Of a DNA stretch of 64,000 nucleotides, positions 12,836-23,027 are shown piece by piece (position 1 is the stretch's first letter; each line of letters opens with the position of its first letter). Made by a program: the position numbers and the translations under genes. Under the pieces are notes generated by a model that was given only the letters and a program-made list of their open reading frames with translations, was not told the DNA's origin and searched no databases. The stretch is from Colletotrichum lupini (taxonomy: Eukaryota; Ascomycota; Sordariomycetes; Glomerellales; Glomerellaceae), in NCBI RefSeq assembly GCF_023278565.1, contig NC_064676.1, positions 3,658,001 to 3,722,000 of the forward strand, written 5' to 3'.

Positions 12836-12869
12836 GTTTTGGCAGAGTGCCTCTTGCAGTCTGCCGTAG
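12836..12869 (-). repeat. Right 34-bp terminal inverted repeat
   Basis: Exact reverse complement of 7943-7976, with no mismatch over 34 bp. Identity stops at both sides: the inner neighbours differ (C at 7977 against A in the same orientation at 12835) and the outer neighbours form the TTCT direct repeat instead of an inverted one. Confidence 0.9.
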
Positions 12870-12873
12870 TTCT
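12870..12873 (+). repeat. Target-site duplication TTCT, right copy
   Basis: Direct copy of 7939-7942, abutting the right TIR. Removing the element and one copy would rejoin a pyrimidine-rich stretch that continues as the RTG2 upstream region. Confidence 0.7.
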
Positions 12874-13471
12874 CCCCCCTCACATGCGCCTCTCTCCTCT
12901 TCCAATCCTTCCTCTCACTCAGTCACTCTTACCTTCACTCTTATTACTCACTCATCCTCAGCCCACTCTCCCCGAATTCCAGCAGACTGACGACCTACCT
13001 TACCGTACGGACGCACTGAACCACTCTCAGCTCTCTGTCTCTCCGTGTCTCGCCTTCCGTCACTCAGCCAGCCGTTCGCATCTTTTGGTACTTTTGCAAA
13101 CTTACCTACCTGCTACATTATATAATCCTTCTCGCCCCGGCCCGGCACTCCTCTCTCTCCCCCCCACAGACAAGAACCGAGAAAAAAGCGTTCGAATCCT
13201 TTCAGATACATACTCTGTACTCCGTACACACACCTATCGTACCGAGAAAGAAAAAAGCAATAAAGGCAAATGTTGGTTGCCGACATCCGCGGAAATCCCT
13301 CTGCACAGCGCCTACTTTGAGCAAAGATACCACCCAACCATCCGCTCTCTTTTCTCTTACTCTACGTTACCTTACCTCACTCACTCTACCCTTTTCCGCC
13401 CCCAGCTCCCCTCCCCCTCCCCCTCCCCTCCGATCAAAAGACTATCGGCTTCGCGCCTCCCGCTGCCGGCC
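12870..13471 (+). promoter_or_regulatory. Pyrimidine-rich RTG2 upstream region
   Basis: About 600 bp of C/T-rich sequence leads to the RTG2 start, with CT tracts, CACTC repeats and C runs (13416-13432), as is common in promoters and leaders of filamentous fungi. GTACTCCGT (13218-13226) is the inverse of the 9-mer at 1611. A long frame crosses this stretch from 12818 but begins at TTG and is low in complexity, so it is not a gene. The element at 7943-12869 has displaced whatever lay further upstream. Confidence 0.5.
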
Positions 13472-15764
13472 ATGGCTACCAGCGCTGACATCATCACGCT
13501 TGACAACTTTGAGGAGCTGCTGCCAAGATGGGACCCCGCAGGCTCCAATCACCTATATGCGATTGTTGATATGGGCAGGTCAGTACCTAAGCTTTTTTGT
13601 TTCCCTCTTCGGTGCAACTATCCGCACAGATTCGTTCATGTCGAGAATTTCTTTTTCCTTCTGTTTCTGCCGGATCGCCCTCCGGGATTGCCTCGCCGAT
13701 GTGCAAAATCTGGGGAAAGCCTGTCTTGTCTGTCTCTGCCTGTGCTTCTGAGTCTCCATTCTCAAAGAGCACATGTCCCTTTCTCCTTGATACCATGGCG
13801 GCGGGCAACGTCAGCCGGACCACGTCTTTAGTTCCCGCTTCTCCTAAAAATAAATGCACCATGACAAGAACAAACCACCGGTCTCAAATACTGACCCGAG
13901 CCACCGGCCCCACCGAATAGCAACGGCATCCGCTTCTCCATCTCGGACCTCACTCCTCCCCAAACCCGCCTCCTCCGGCCCATCTACCGCGAACGCGCCG
14001 GCATCTCCCTCTTTGACGCCCTCAACTCCGCCTCCACCGCCGCCTCTGAGCCCCTCACCTTCCCCCCAGAAACAATCACCCAGGTCGCAAAGACCCTAGC
14101 CCGCTTCCGTCGCATCGCCGTCTCCTATGGCGTTCCGCCCGCCCACTTCTCCGTACTCGCCACGGAGGCCATGCGCCGCGCCGCAAACGCCCGCGACATG
14201 CTGACAGCCATCCGCGAGGCCGCCGACATTGGCGTCCATGTCTTGGCCCCCGAGGTCGAGACTCTCTTCGGCGCCGTCATGGGATCGCGGTCTGCCTTCG
14301 TCGACGTTGCCCGCGGCGGCCTGTTCCTTGACCTCGGCGGTGGCTCCGTGCAGATGACCTGGGTGGACACGCGGCTGCCAGACTACGAGGTCGCTGCCGC
14401 CAAGGCGGGTGAGAGCATGCCGTTCGGCGCCGCGAGGCTGATTCGCATCCTCGAGGGGCAGTCGGAGGAAGTACGCATCCAGGAGAAGCAGAAACTCAAC
14501 GCGAGCATGCAGGGCGCCTTTGCAAAGTTGTGCGACAAGTTCCCCGCGCTCGCGCAAGCAAAGGCGGATCACGAGGCCGCCCATTCCTCCTCCACCACCG
14601 CCACCACGAACGGCAGCAGCGTGGTACCCGGCGGCATCGACGCCTACCTCTGCGGCGGCGGCTTCCGCGGCTACGGCTGCATGCTCCAGCACAACGACCC
14701 GATCCAGCCGTACCCGATCCCCTCGGTGGGCACCTACACCGTCACGGGCGACTTCTTCAAGCAGACGGACAAGATGCGGCGCGTCAACCGCGAGCACGAG
14801 GGCAAGATCTACGGCATGTCGAAGCGCAGGCGGCAGCAGTTCCCCGCCATCATCGAGGTCGTCGAGGCCTTCATCCGCACGGTACCGCACCTGCGCACCG
14901 TCACCTTCTGCGGCGGCTCCAACCGCGACGGCGCGCTGCTGATGAAGCTGCCCAAGAGCGTGCGGGAGAGCAACCCGCTCGAGGCGCTCGCCGGCTTCCC
15001 CATCCAGGGCCACGAGGAGAGCGAGGGGGCGGGAAGCGGCGGGGACTTGGCCGTTGCGCAGGCGATCTTGAGGACGCTGTACGGCGCCGTGCCGAAGAAT
15101 GTGGACGTCTCGCGGACGCCGACGGTCTTCTCGCTGGGCCTGGGGCCGCTTTTTGCGAGGCAGGTTTGGATTCACCAGGGCGAGGACGACGATGCGAATG
15201 CGTCGTATGCGCTCCACGAGGCTGTTACGCGGGACCCTAGCGCGCCTGGGCTGACGCACCTCGCGAGAGCGGTGCTTGGCCTGACGGTGTGCGCGCGGTG
15301 GGGGTCGAACTTGGGCCCGATTGATGCGCAGCTGTACGGGAACCTGAGGGGTCTCGTCGCGGAGGCGAAGCTGGAGAGCGTGTTCTGGGCAGAGTATCTT
15401 GGTGCTGTGGCGGCTGTCATGGTTGATCTCGTGCCCGCGTGGCCTACGAGTGTCGAGGAGCTTGAGTCGACTTTGAGGTATGTGTTTTACGACCCCCCTC
15501 GGTATCGGGAAGTGTCGAGAGCTACGGACTCTGTTTGCGGAAAACAAATAACTGACAACAGTACACAGATTCGAGGCTACGCAGACGTCGGACCCCGAGA
15601 AAAAGAGGGCGAGCATCGATCTGACCGTCCACGTTGCACCCGGCGCTGCGGTCGGCATCGATCCCGCGGACGTCATGGGTCGGTTGGCGAACGTTGGCAA
15701 GAAGCGCAAGGACGGGACGAAGCCGGACAAGAAGGTTTCGGTCAAGATCGTGGAAATGAAGTAG
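13472..15764 (+). CDS. RTG2: Retrograde regulation protein 2 (Ppx/GppA-type phosphatase fold)
   Basis: Exons 13472-13578, 13921-15477 and 15569-15764, giving 619 residues. Introns are 342 and 91 bp. The first is long for this genome, but both junctions restore conserved sequence (AIVDMG-S-NGIRFSI across the first, TLR-FEATQTSDPEK across the second). The Ppx/GppA ATPase-type phosphate-binding motifs are intact: VDMGSNGIRF at about 32-41 and LFLDLGGGSVQMTW at about 170-183. Yeast Rtg2 relays mitochondrial dysfunction to the Rtg1/3 transcription factors and also sits in the SLIK complex. Filamentous-fungal homologues share the fold, and whether they keep that signalling role is not shown by sequence. 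A 549-codon antisense frame over the body is a composition shadow. The TIR element lies 600 bp upstream. Confidence 0.9.
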
Positions 15765-16580
15765 TATTTAATAGTGTTGCTTTTCCGTTGTTTTGGGTTG
15801 TTTTTTGACGAGTCGATGAATCTTATGAAAGGATACCCCCCTCAACTTGGCCGTTGACTTCACCTCGCTCCTGGCAACTGATATCGCTCCCGTTCAAGGT
15901 CTTGTTAATAGCACCGTTTGTCTCACGTCGATGATGGGACTTCTACTTCAAGATCTCAGAGCATGATGAGTTCTCCGTATGTGACCACGAAGTTTCGTTT
16001 CTAGACTGGTGTAGTAAAAAGGGGGATAACGAAACATCCGCTCTTTTTGAGGAGAGCCCGATTGTTTTGACTTAGCCACCCGTTCTAATTTTGTTGATCA
16101 GCCCTGGTTTTTCTCCTGATTAAATGCTAGTGATTTCACAATGGCTTCTACGGTATCTGTGTAACGCCGGCGGTTGTAGTGGTGCCGTACGCCTGGCTGG
16201 CAGTAGCACGCAATCATTTTGGCCACACAGCCCATCCAGCTTGGTTGCAGTCATAAAGAAGAGTGCCATAAATACAAGTGTTTCTGGTCGAGTTCTATGT
16301 TTCCTTCCTTTGAGAAATGTTCCAAGCATTTGGAGCAGCTGTTCATGAACTCGTTCCTTTGTTACCAGTGATTCAGTGCACCTTTTAACCTCAACCCCCA
16401 ACATTCTCATTCAAGTCGAGGCTGGGTTGTTTTTGATGATATGTATCGGCGTCGAGCGTCTGTTCCATTCACCAAAGTCGCTAGAAGAGATTTCCACACC
16501 TTAAGAGCAGGCCTCTTCGTTATCGCATAGAACGCTTCAACCATGCACAAATTTCTCTTCTCTCTACGGCATCATCTTCA
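15765..16580. other. Intergenic, RTG2 3' region
   Basis: No convincing gene. A minus-strand frame at 16120-16410 (96 codons) has no recognisable feature and overlaps a plus frame of similar length. The stretch probably holds the RTG2 3' UTR and the upstream region of the small ORF at 16581. Confidence 0.4.
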
Positions 16581-17042
16581 ATGGTACCCAACCCCTCTCT
16601 CAGGACGGAACTGCTCCGCCACCAAATCGAAACCAAACCTCACCCCAAAGCTTCGACTGAAAGACTGCCCGAACCTCGCCCTCCACCGCCCACAGCGGTA
16701 GTACAGAGTAGACCAGTACACCCAAAACCACGACCGAGGGCGGTGGCAGTAGTGCAGCCCGTGCCGCCGTGGTGGATTGACGCAGACGGGGATGTGATCA
16801 TGATAGACATACTGAACGTGGAAATGCGCAGTAGCTGGGTGTTTGACATGGACGGCGATGTCATAATGGGAGGATGCGGGGGGATGGGGTGGGAAGCGCG
16901 GCGGCCCCCGCCCGTGCTAGTTCCGGTGCCGGTTGTGGTGGTGCCGGACAAGACGGGGAAGCCGGGGTGTCCACTTCCACCGCGACCCGCTCCGCGGCCG
17001 TATGCAGAGGTTCGGCACAGCCTTGCGATTCCATGTAACTGA
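16581..17042 (+). CDS. Small proline-rich protein with repeated DGDVIM motif
   Basis: An uninterrupted 153-codon ATG frame. I do not recognise a family. The N-terminal third is rich in Pro, Arg and Lys. The centre holds two related units, W-I-D-A-DGDVIM-I-D and W-V-F-D-M-DGDVIM-G-G, about 30 residues apart. The C-terminal part is again Pro/Val-rich (VPVPVVVVP) and ends in PCN. There is no signal peptide, membrane segment or obvious intron. Exact repetition of the acidic motif argues for selection on protein sequence, but this may still be a chance frame in GC-rich DNA. It lies between RTG2 and the HET gene on the same strand. Confidence 0.4.
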   Translation: MVPNPSLRTELLRHQIETKPHPKASTERLPEPRPPPPTAVVQSRPVHPKPRPRAVAVVQPVPPWWIDADGDVIMIDILNVEMRSSWVFDMDGDVIMGGCGGMGWEARRPPPVLVPVPVVVVPDKTGKPGCPLPPRPAPRPYAEVRHSLAIPCN

Positions 17043-17251
17043 CGGCGAAGCGCCCTCCAACTCAACGGCGCGAAGAGGACCAATGAGCAGTGGCAATAAT
17101 ATCTGAAATGAAGAACATGACTGGGCAGTACCATTTCACCACACCTGCTGCCTAGCAGGTACCCTACCTTAGATAGTCCCCCCTCACTTGTGTAGAGCAA
17201 CCAAATCTCCAGCCTTCACACATCTCGCGAGAAGCAGATGATTTGGACATC

Positions 17252-19197
17252 ATGGCGGGTCCGGGCCAGCTCTCTCTATCCGGGGTTCAGGATGCTATCC
17301 ATCACCTAGGTAATATGAGTTGCCCTTTTCTACATGGCACATTGGCTAACTTTTTGCGTGACCTATAGACAAAAACGAACCGGGTGCGCGCCCGCTCCTC
17401 CAGGACCCAGCAAGACAAATACGATTGTTCACCCTCTGGCCAGGGACACAAGAGAGTCCGATCCAAGGGGTATTCAGTGTGGCTACTCTCGACGACGGGC
17501 CTGATTATCAGTGTATATCATACGTTTGGGGCGATGCCTCGGATACAAAGGACATCACAGTGGACGGGAAAGACTTCAAAATCACGACATCTCTTTTCTC
17601 GGTCCTATGGCGCATCAGATCCGAGCAAGAATACCTTGCTGTGTGGGCCGACGCGTTATGCATCAATCAGGACGATCACGAAGAGAAGCGCGTGCAGGTC
17701 GACATGATGTTCGATATCTACAGCAAATGCAGTAATTGCTTTCTCTGGTTGGGAGAGGTTAATCTCTTGGATGGGGAACTGAGCTTGGACATTGCTCGCT
17801 ACGGCTTAGACTTCATCGAATATCTAGATGACAGAGAAAGAGAAGACAACGGCTTTTCGACGGCTGAAGGGTTGGTGAAATTGCATCTGGCCTTTCGAAG
17901 TCTGGTTAAATGTCAGTGGTGGCGGCGAATATGGACAGTCCAAGAGTGCGTCGCTCCTCACACGGCAATGTTTCTCTGGGGCCCCCTCACGATCTCTCGG
18001 TCGCCTCTGATACAGTTCCGTGAAAACTTTCCGAACGTGACATCAGCAAGACGTAGATGGACAGCTTACAATTACAAGGGTAATAAGCGCGATTTCGAGG
18101 CAATGTTCACGGTAATGTTGATAGTACAACCGCTCTCGATGTTGAGAACACAAATCAAATCAAGGCCACAGGCACTGATGGGTGGTGTAGCTAGTCTTAG
18201 CTTCCTTTGGATGACCTGCGACCACCAAGCTTTAGACCCACGCGACAAGATCTTCGCTCTACTACCGTTCATTACAGCAGCATTGACGAACACGAATTCA
18301 AGCAACTACAATATCGACTGCGTTCAGGTATACAGCCGCGTCACGGTCGATCTTATCCAATTTTGTCGGTCATTACTCCCACTCATGGGACGCCGGCAGA
18401 GCGAGATGCCGTTGGAAGAACCATCTTGGGTTCTGGATTGGCGTCGCCAAGAGGTGGCACAACACAGAGAGTCAAGTCCATTTATACAGACTGTCGGCTT
18501 AAGCTCCCAATTCAATGCCTCATGCGGCATTCCTAAACTACACTACCAAAACCTCATTTCGGGCGACGGGCGGCGCCTCAGATTACGTGGATATTTCGTC
18601 GGTACGCTTGTGAGAACAATCATGTCACCAGCCGAAGTCTCCTCGGGCCCTGGCCACCGCTTTGATTATTCTCACACCCTCCGAAATCTCATCAAGACAT
18701 GGAAACGGCACGTGGAAGAAGATGCTTTCAGTGAGTTCCGAAGGCTGGATAGGCCATTGTTTACAAAAGCAGCCATCGCAGAGTTTTCTGAGATGTGGAA
18801 TGGCATGGAGAAAGCTAGGGAGTATCTGCTCGATCTATCAGCGCCCGAAGAGTTTGGCATGAAGAAGAAAGTAACGATGCTAATGTGGCTGCAATCCAGA
18901 GTCATGAACATCTTTCTCACGTGTGGAGGTCGCTTTGGCGTCGGAACACACAACACGAAAGAGGGAGACGAGGTCTGGATCCTCTGCTCAGGATTCATGC
19001 CGCTCGTTTTACGACCAATCAAAAATAACAGTGAGCAGGGGAACAACAATGGCGACGTTGACGATTCAGCCACCTTCGCTCTATCAGGGAGGTATGACAG
19101 ATATCGTCTAGTGAGTGAATGCTATGTGCAGGGGGTAATGCATGGCGAGCTCTCAATCGGATCAAATCACTGTTTACGGACTATCGACTTATGTTAA
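17252..19197 (+). CDS. Heterokaryon incompatibility (HET) domain protein
   Basis: Exons 17252-17309 and 17369-19197 with a 59-bp intron (GTAATATG...CTATAG), giving 628 residues. The ATG in exon 1 adds MAGPGQLSLSGVQD and joins smoothly as HHL-D-KNEPGAR. The three HET blocks are clear: YQCISYVWGD (67-75), WADALCINQDDHEEKRVQV (112-130) and RRIWTVQE (205-212). HET proteins mediate non-self recognition and cell death after hyphal fusion. Some are found near metabolic clusters or as rapidly evolving paralogues. The C-terminal half has no domain I recognise. The gene converges on the MFS gene, with only 87 bp between the stop codons. The allelic specificity or partner cannot be read from sequence. 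Confidence 0.9.
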
Positions 19198-19284
19198 GCT
19201 GATGTTGTCACTTTACTAAACTCGCGAGAGTTGGGATCGTTCATAACTGTACCTCAGTCTATTTCATCAAATCTAGTGTTTTTC

Positions 19285-21053
19285 TCATAGGGAGAGCGGG
19301 ACTCTTACATAGCACGTGTTTCTCGAGGTGCCACAGATATCAATACACGTACTAGAATATGTTAGTGAAGGCTCAGGTTCAACAAAGGGGTGCCAACGAA
19401 CCTTGAAGTACTTGTTCTGCAAGTCTGTCTCGTCCAGGAGCCCACGCTCGTACGCCTGCTGCTCATTCTCCTCCGACGTCGCGTGTTCCGCCCGCCTAGA
19501 CCGATTTCGAACCCACAATAGACACCAGAGGCCACACAGGCATGCAATCTGCATACCAACGCAGAAGATCATCATCGCGACGCCCAGGGGGTACCGAGGT
19601 GCCTGTTCCGCCTTGAAGAAGAAGGGGCCGACAAAGTTTCCAAGACAGTACCCAATCAGGAGCATCGCATTCGTCGTGATCTTCTTGGTGTGGCCCGCGG
19701 TGTTGGCCGTGGCGACAGACATGGACAGCGTCCAGGTCGCCGTGTAGGCGAAGGAGATCCAGAGACAGGCGAGGCGGCCATAGGGGTTGGATTGATCAAT
19801 GAGCCAGAGGCCGAGGATACCAGCAAGGAAGGGGGCGAGACAGGTAAGCATGATGGCTATGCGAGCGTTTGGGTAGTAGGAAGCGAAGAAGCTGCGTTAC
19901 GTTAGCTGGGAAACAGGAAGCTGAAGATTTACGGCTTGCTCACCATGCCAGGGGACACAGAATGAGCTGGACCGCTCCCGAAGGCATCTGGATGAGAGTA
20001 GTCTGAAGCGTCGAGAAGCCCATGCCCCTGATTACAAGACCTTGGAACTATCGTTGTGTCAGTTTACAGTCTCCAAGGTAATATCTGACCACAACTCACC
20101 GTCGTCAATCCGCCATTGGGAGTGTTACTCGCCACAGCAAACAAAAACAGAAGCCATGTCTTCAAGTCCATCATGGCCTCCCTGAACTGGGGCCACTTGA
20201 ACTTCTTGTTCTCGACTCCCGTACCGTTCGCCTTGACGCGACTAATAACCATCGCTTTCTCCTTCTCTGATAGAAACTTCGTCGTCAATGGCGAGCCAGG
20301 AAGAAAGATGAGCATGAGAATCCCCCACGCCACCGTAATGGCGCCCCAAAACAGAAATAGAATCCGCCAGCTCGCGATAGACCCTTGCACATGCCCAATT
20401 CCGAACGTCACGATACCGGCCGTGATGTACCCCAGACCCGCAGATCCGATCCAGATGCCCATACGAACAGGTTGCTCCTTTCTCGAATAGTACATAGAGA
20501 AAAGCAACATCGTACCCGGGTTGATCGAAGCCTCGAACGCACCCAGAGATGTCCTCGTCGCCGCGAGCCCAGCAAAATTATGCGACGCGGCGTGGCACAT
20601 GAGCACGGCGCCCCACAACACCACGGTGGCCGACATGAAGGTGTTTATGGGCAGTTTCTGCAGCAGCACGTTTGTAGGGAACTCCCAGAAGAGGTAGCCC
20701 AGGTACAGCAGCGCGCCGGCCCAGGAGAACTCGGAACCGGTGAGGCCAATGTCCTCGCGGATGCCAAAGACGGCGGTGTAGCTCAGTGTCGTGCGGTCGA
20801 TGGACTGCAGGGCGTAGGTGATGCAAAGGAGCGGCATGAGGCGAAAGTCGAGGCGTCGGAGGAGCGCGGAGCTCTCTTCCGGGTCGATTACTTCACCTTC
20901 GGCTGCGTCGAGGAGGTCGAGGGGCTTTGTTGGCTCGGAGGCCATGAGCTCCTCTTTGGGAGCCATTTCCGTCTTCATGATTCGCTGAGTCGGATCTTGG
21001 GAGAGAGAAGAGAGGGTGTTTCGGCCGCTGCACTGCAGGTCGCCAGACTGCAT
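19285..21053 (-). CDS. MFS transporter of the Dal5/allantoate permease type
   Basis: Exons 21053-20100, 20047-19944 and 19891-19285, two 52-bp introns, 554 residues. Junctions restore GGLTT-FQGLVIRGMGFSTLQTTL and CPLA-C-FFASYYPNA, both typical of the family. The start of the first membrane region (RLDFRLMPLLCITYALQSID followed by RTTLSYTAVFGI) is the signature of anion:cation symporters such as Dal5 and the vitamin permeases. About 12 membrane segments are expected in the plasma membrane. Substrates in this family include allantoate, ureidosuccinate, dipeptides, nicotinate and other organic anions. The neighbouring M19 dipeptidase makes a small peptide or peptide-derived substrate attractive, but this is inference. 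In-frame ATGs at residues 26 and 30 are alternative starts. Confidence 0.88.
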
Positions 21054-21551
21054 CTACATCTAAAGAACATCTAGCTATATAGGATCATCGGCGACGTGAG
21101 TGCCGGATCTACAAACATGTTGTTAACGATTCGGTATGCCTCCGAGACGCAGCAGATAAGAGCCGGTGGCACCACTGGGGGGGTGTTATTGCTTCCCGCG
21201 GAAAAGTCTTATCACGGTTGAAGTCATCCGCGGCCATCACTCGTGTAGATGCTACCCCGCGCATAACGTTGCAACGGCCAGCCGTGATTCCGAACATGGG
21301 CTGACTACACTTTCATACACCATTTTCTGAAGGCGTCTAGACAGCCAAGCTATCAAGGCAGGATAGGGCATCAGTCACCAGGATTCGGCTTCGGTGGGAT
21401 ATTTTCGCTCAAAGTCGGGGCGATATGATGAACCGTGAACATTACATGAATCATTCGCATCACCCTTCCAGTGTCCTTGTGAAGCAACAGTCATGCAATT
21501 TCTCGATTTAAGAGAATTCTCTCATGAATTTTTTTTGGGAGGTTCTCAGTT
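21054..21551 (-). promoter_or_regulatory. MFS upstream region with paired CCGCGG sites
   Basis: A 498-bp gap between the dipeptidase stop and the MFS start, both genes reading leftward. CCGCGG occurs at 21196-21201 and 21228-21233, exactly 32 bp apart (about three helical turns), 143-180 bp upstream of the MFS ATG. CCG/CGG half-sites are the usual targets of Zn2Cys6 regulators such as the one encoded at 23857-25795. Use of these sites is inferred. Confidence 0.35.
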
Positions 21552-23027
21552 CTATTTGTCGTCCAGATACAAACCCTCATCCGGAGGCGGAACACCATAC
21601 CAGTCCAAGCCCAGCTTATCTTCAGGATCAGGATCCGGCATCTGGTAGTACCCATCATACCTCCACCAAGTCCGATCTTCCCACACATCCTCAACCGGCA
21701 AGACCCCTTCAGCCTTCATCTCATCCCTAACCTTCTCAACACCACGCCACACTCTCAAGATATTCTCACCAGCGACCTTAGCAAGCTGCTCCTCAGTTGC
21801 ACCCCTGTCAAGAATAGCCTTGAGAAGTCTCGGGTAGCACTTGACGTCCTCCAAGCCGGGAATGACAGATGCGATACCGTCAAAGTCGGAGCCGAGACCG
21901 ACATGGTCCCAGCCGATGCGCTCAGCAATGTAGAATAAGTGGTCGAGAACCATGTCCATCTTGGCGTCCCTCCTACGTGTGGTGACATGCTCTGGAACAA
22001 AGGTCACCATCACGATGCCACCGTTGGCTGGAACCATGTCTAGGATGTGGTCCGGGACGTTGCGGGGACAGTCAAAGACGCCCTTGACGTTGGAGTGGGA
22101 GAACATGATTGGTGCGCGGGTCTGCTCGAGGACTTGCTTGGCGCAGTCTTCTGAGACGTGGGAGATGTCTACAATCATTCCTGCGAAGGGCTGGTGAGCG
22201 GGCTGCTTGTTTGACCGAACTGTCTTGCTCACCTAATCTGTTCATCTCGATCAATGCTGCACGTCCCAGCTTAGAGAGTCCGCCGTGCACAGCGCCGACT
22301 TTTGATGTTGAGCTATCGGCGAATGCATTGTTGCAGACATGAGTGAGAGTGCACTAGCAAAATCAGTACCAAAACTACCAGCATCTCTAAGCATTTCCAA
22401 CTTACATATCTGACGCCCAGGCGGTAAAATGCTCTGATAATACCAATACTGTTGCCAGCCATGTGCAATCTACCAATCTGGTCAGTCTCTCGTGAGCCTC
22501 TCTCAACTCCTCAAATTGAACACGCACCCTTCAATACCGATGGAGCAAGCTATCCTCTCAGACTCGTAAATCTTCTTCACATCATTTGGCCCATTCACCA
22601 ATTCAAACGTCTCCGGGTACGACTCAACAAGCCGAAGCGTCATATCAATCTGCTCGATGGCGTCGCGCGCCATGTCCGAGTACTCTGCTGTCGAAAAGTT
22701 CTCCGCGGACCTGAGACAAGGGACGCAAATGGACCAGAATTGGCCTCCGACGGCACCTTTATGTCGTGTAAGTCATGTAGATCTACGGGGGTAAAACGAG
22801 ACAGGATCTAGCAACTCACCCTCTCTCAGTCGGGGGATATCCGTCATTCCCCTCTCAAATCCATTTGCGAAATCGAATTTCGGATTGTTGTGAATCTTGC
22901 CGTGAAAGCATGCCCGCGGTTGCTGAGGCAGGTCATTGTGGCCGTCGATGAGCGGCGTCCTGAGAAGAACACGCTTAACTCGCTCGTCAATGTCAAGCTT
23001 CTGATAGGGATGGTCTGACGATGCCAT
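21552..23027 (-). CDS. Membrane dipeptidase family (peptidase M19)
   Basis: Five exons: 23027-22820, 22756-22528, 22469-22406, 22353-22233 and 22180-21552. Introns are 52-63 bp and the product has 416 residues. All metal-ligand motifs of the M19 zinc dipeptidases are present: HND (H30, D32), SIGIEG (E145), DISH (H215), FSHSN (H236) and GLGSDFDG (D306). The enzyme should hydrolyse dipeptides at a two-zinc centre. There is no N-terminal signal peptide or GPI signal, so it is probably cytosolic. Fungal M19 members include general dipeptidases and GliJ/SirJ-type enzymes that trim glutathione-derived Cys-Gly groups in epipolythiodioxopiperazine pathways. No such pathway genes lie here, so a nutritional role is equally possible. 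The ATG at 23027 was chosen because the longer frame starts at TTG. Confidence 0.92.

Larger units (their letters stand above)
7943..12869. mobile_element. RIP-degraded TIR element, family unknown
   Basis: A 4,927-bp segment is bounded by a perfect 34-bp inverted repeat (7943-7976 and 12836-12869) and flanked on both sides by the direct repeat TTCT (7939-7942 and 12870-12873). This is the structure of a cut-and-paste DNA transposon with a 4-bp target-site duplication. The interior is very AT-rich with almost no CpA or TpG, as expected after saturating RIP. No transposase is intact. Fossil frames on both strands (see entries at 9040 and 11644) show that it once carried protein-coding sequence. 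I do not recognise the TIR or a DDE motif, so no superfamily is assigned. A nested insertion inside a smaller TIR element cannot be excluded. Confidence 0.8.

Noticed and set aside
7943..12869. Interpreting the island as a Starship or an LTR retrotransposon
   Set aside because: The termini are inverted, not direct long repeats, and 4.9 kb with a perfect TIR and 4-bp duplication fits neither a tyrosine-recombinase Starship nor an LTR element.
12818..13831. 337-codon plus frame across the RTG2 upstream region
   Set aside because: It starts at TTG inside the transposon end, is low-complexity Ser/Pro/Leu, and runs through the real RTG2 exon 1 and into intron 1.
14096..15745. 549-codon frame on the minus strand
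   Set aside because: It lies entirely antisense to the RTG2 coding exon, is Arg/Ala/Glu/Leu-rich and has no domain; GC-rich third positions create such shadows.
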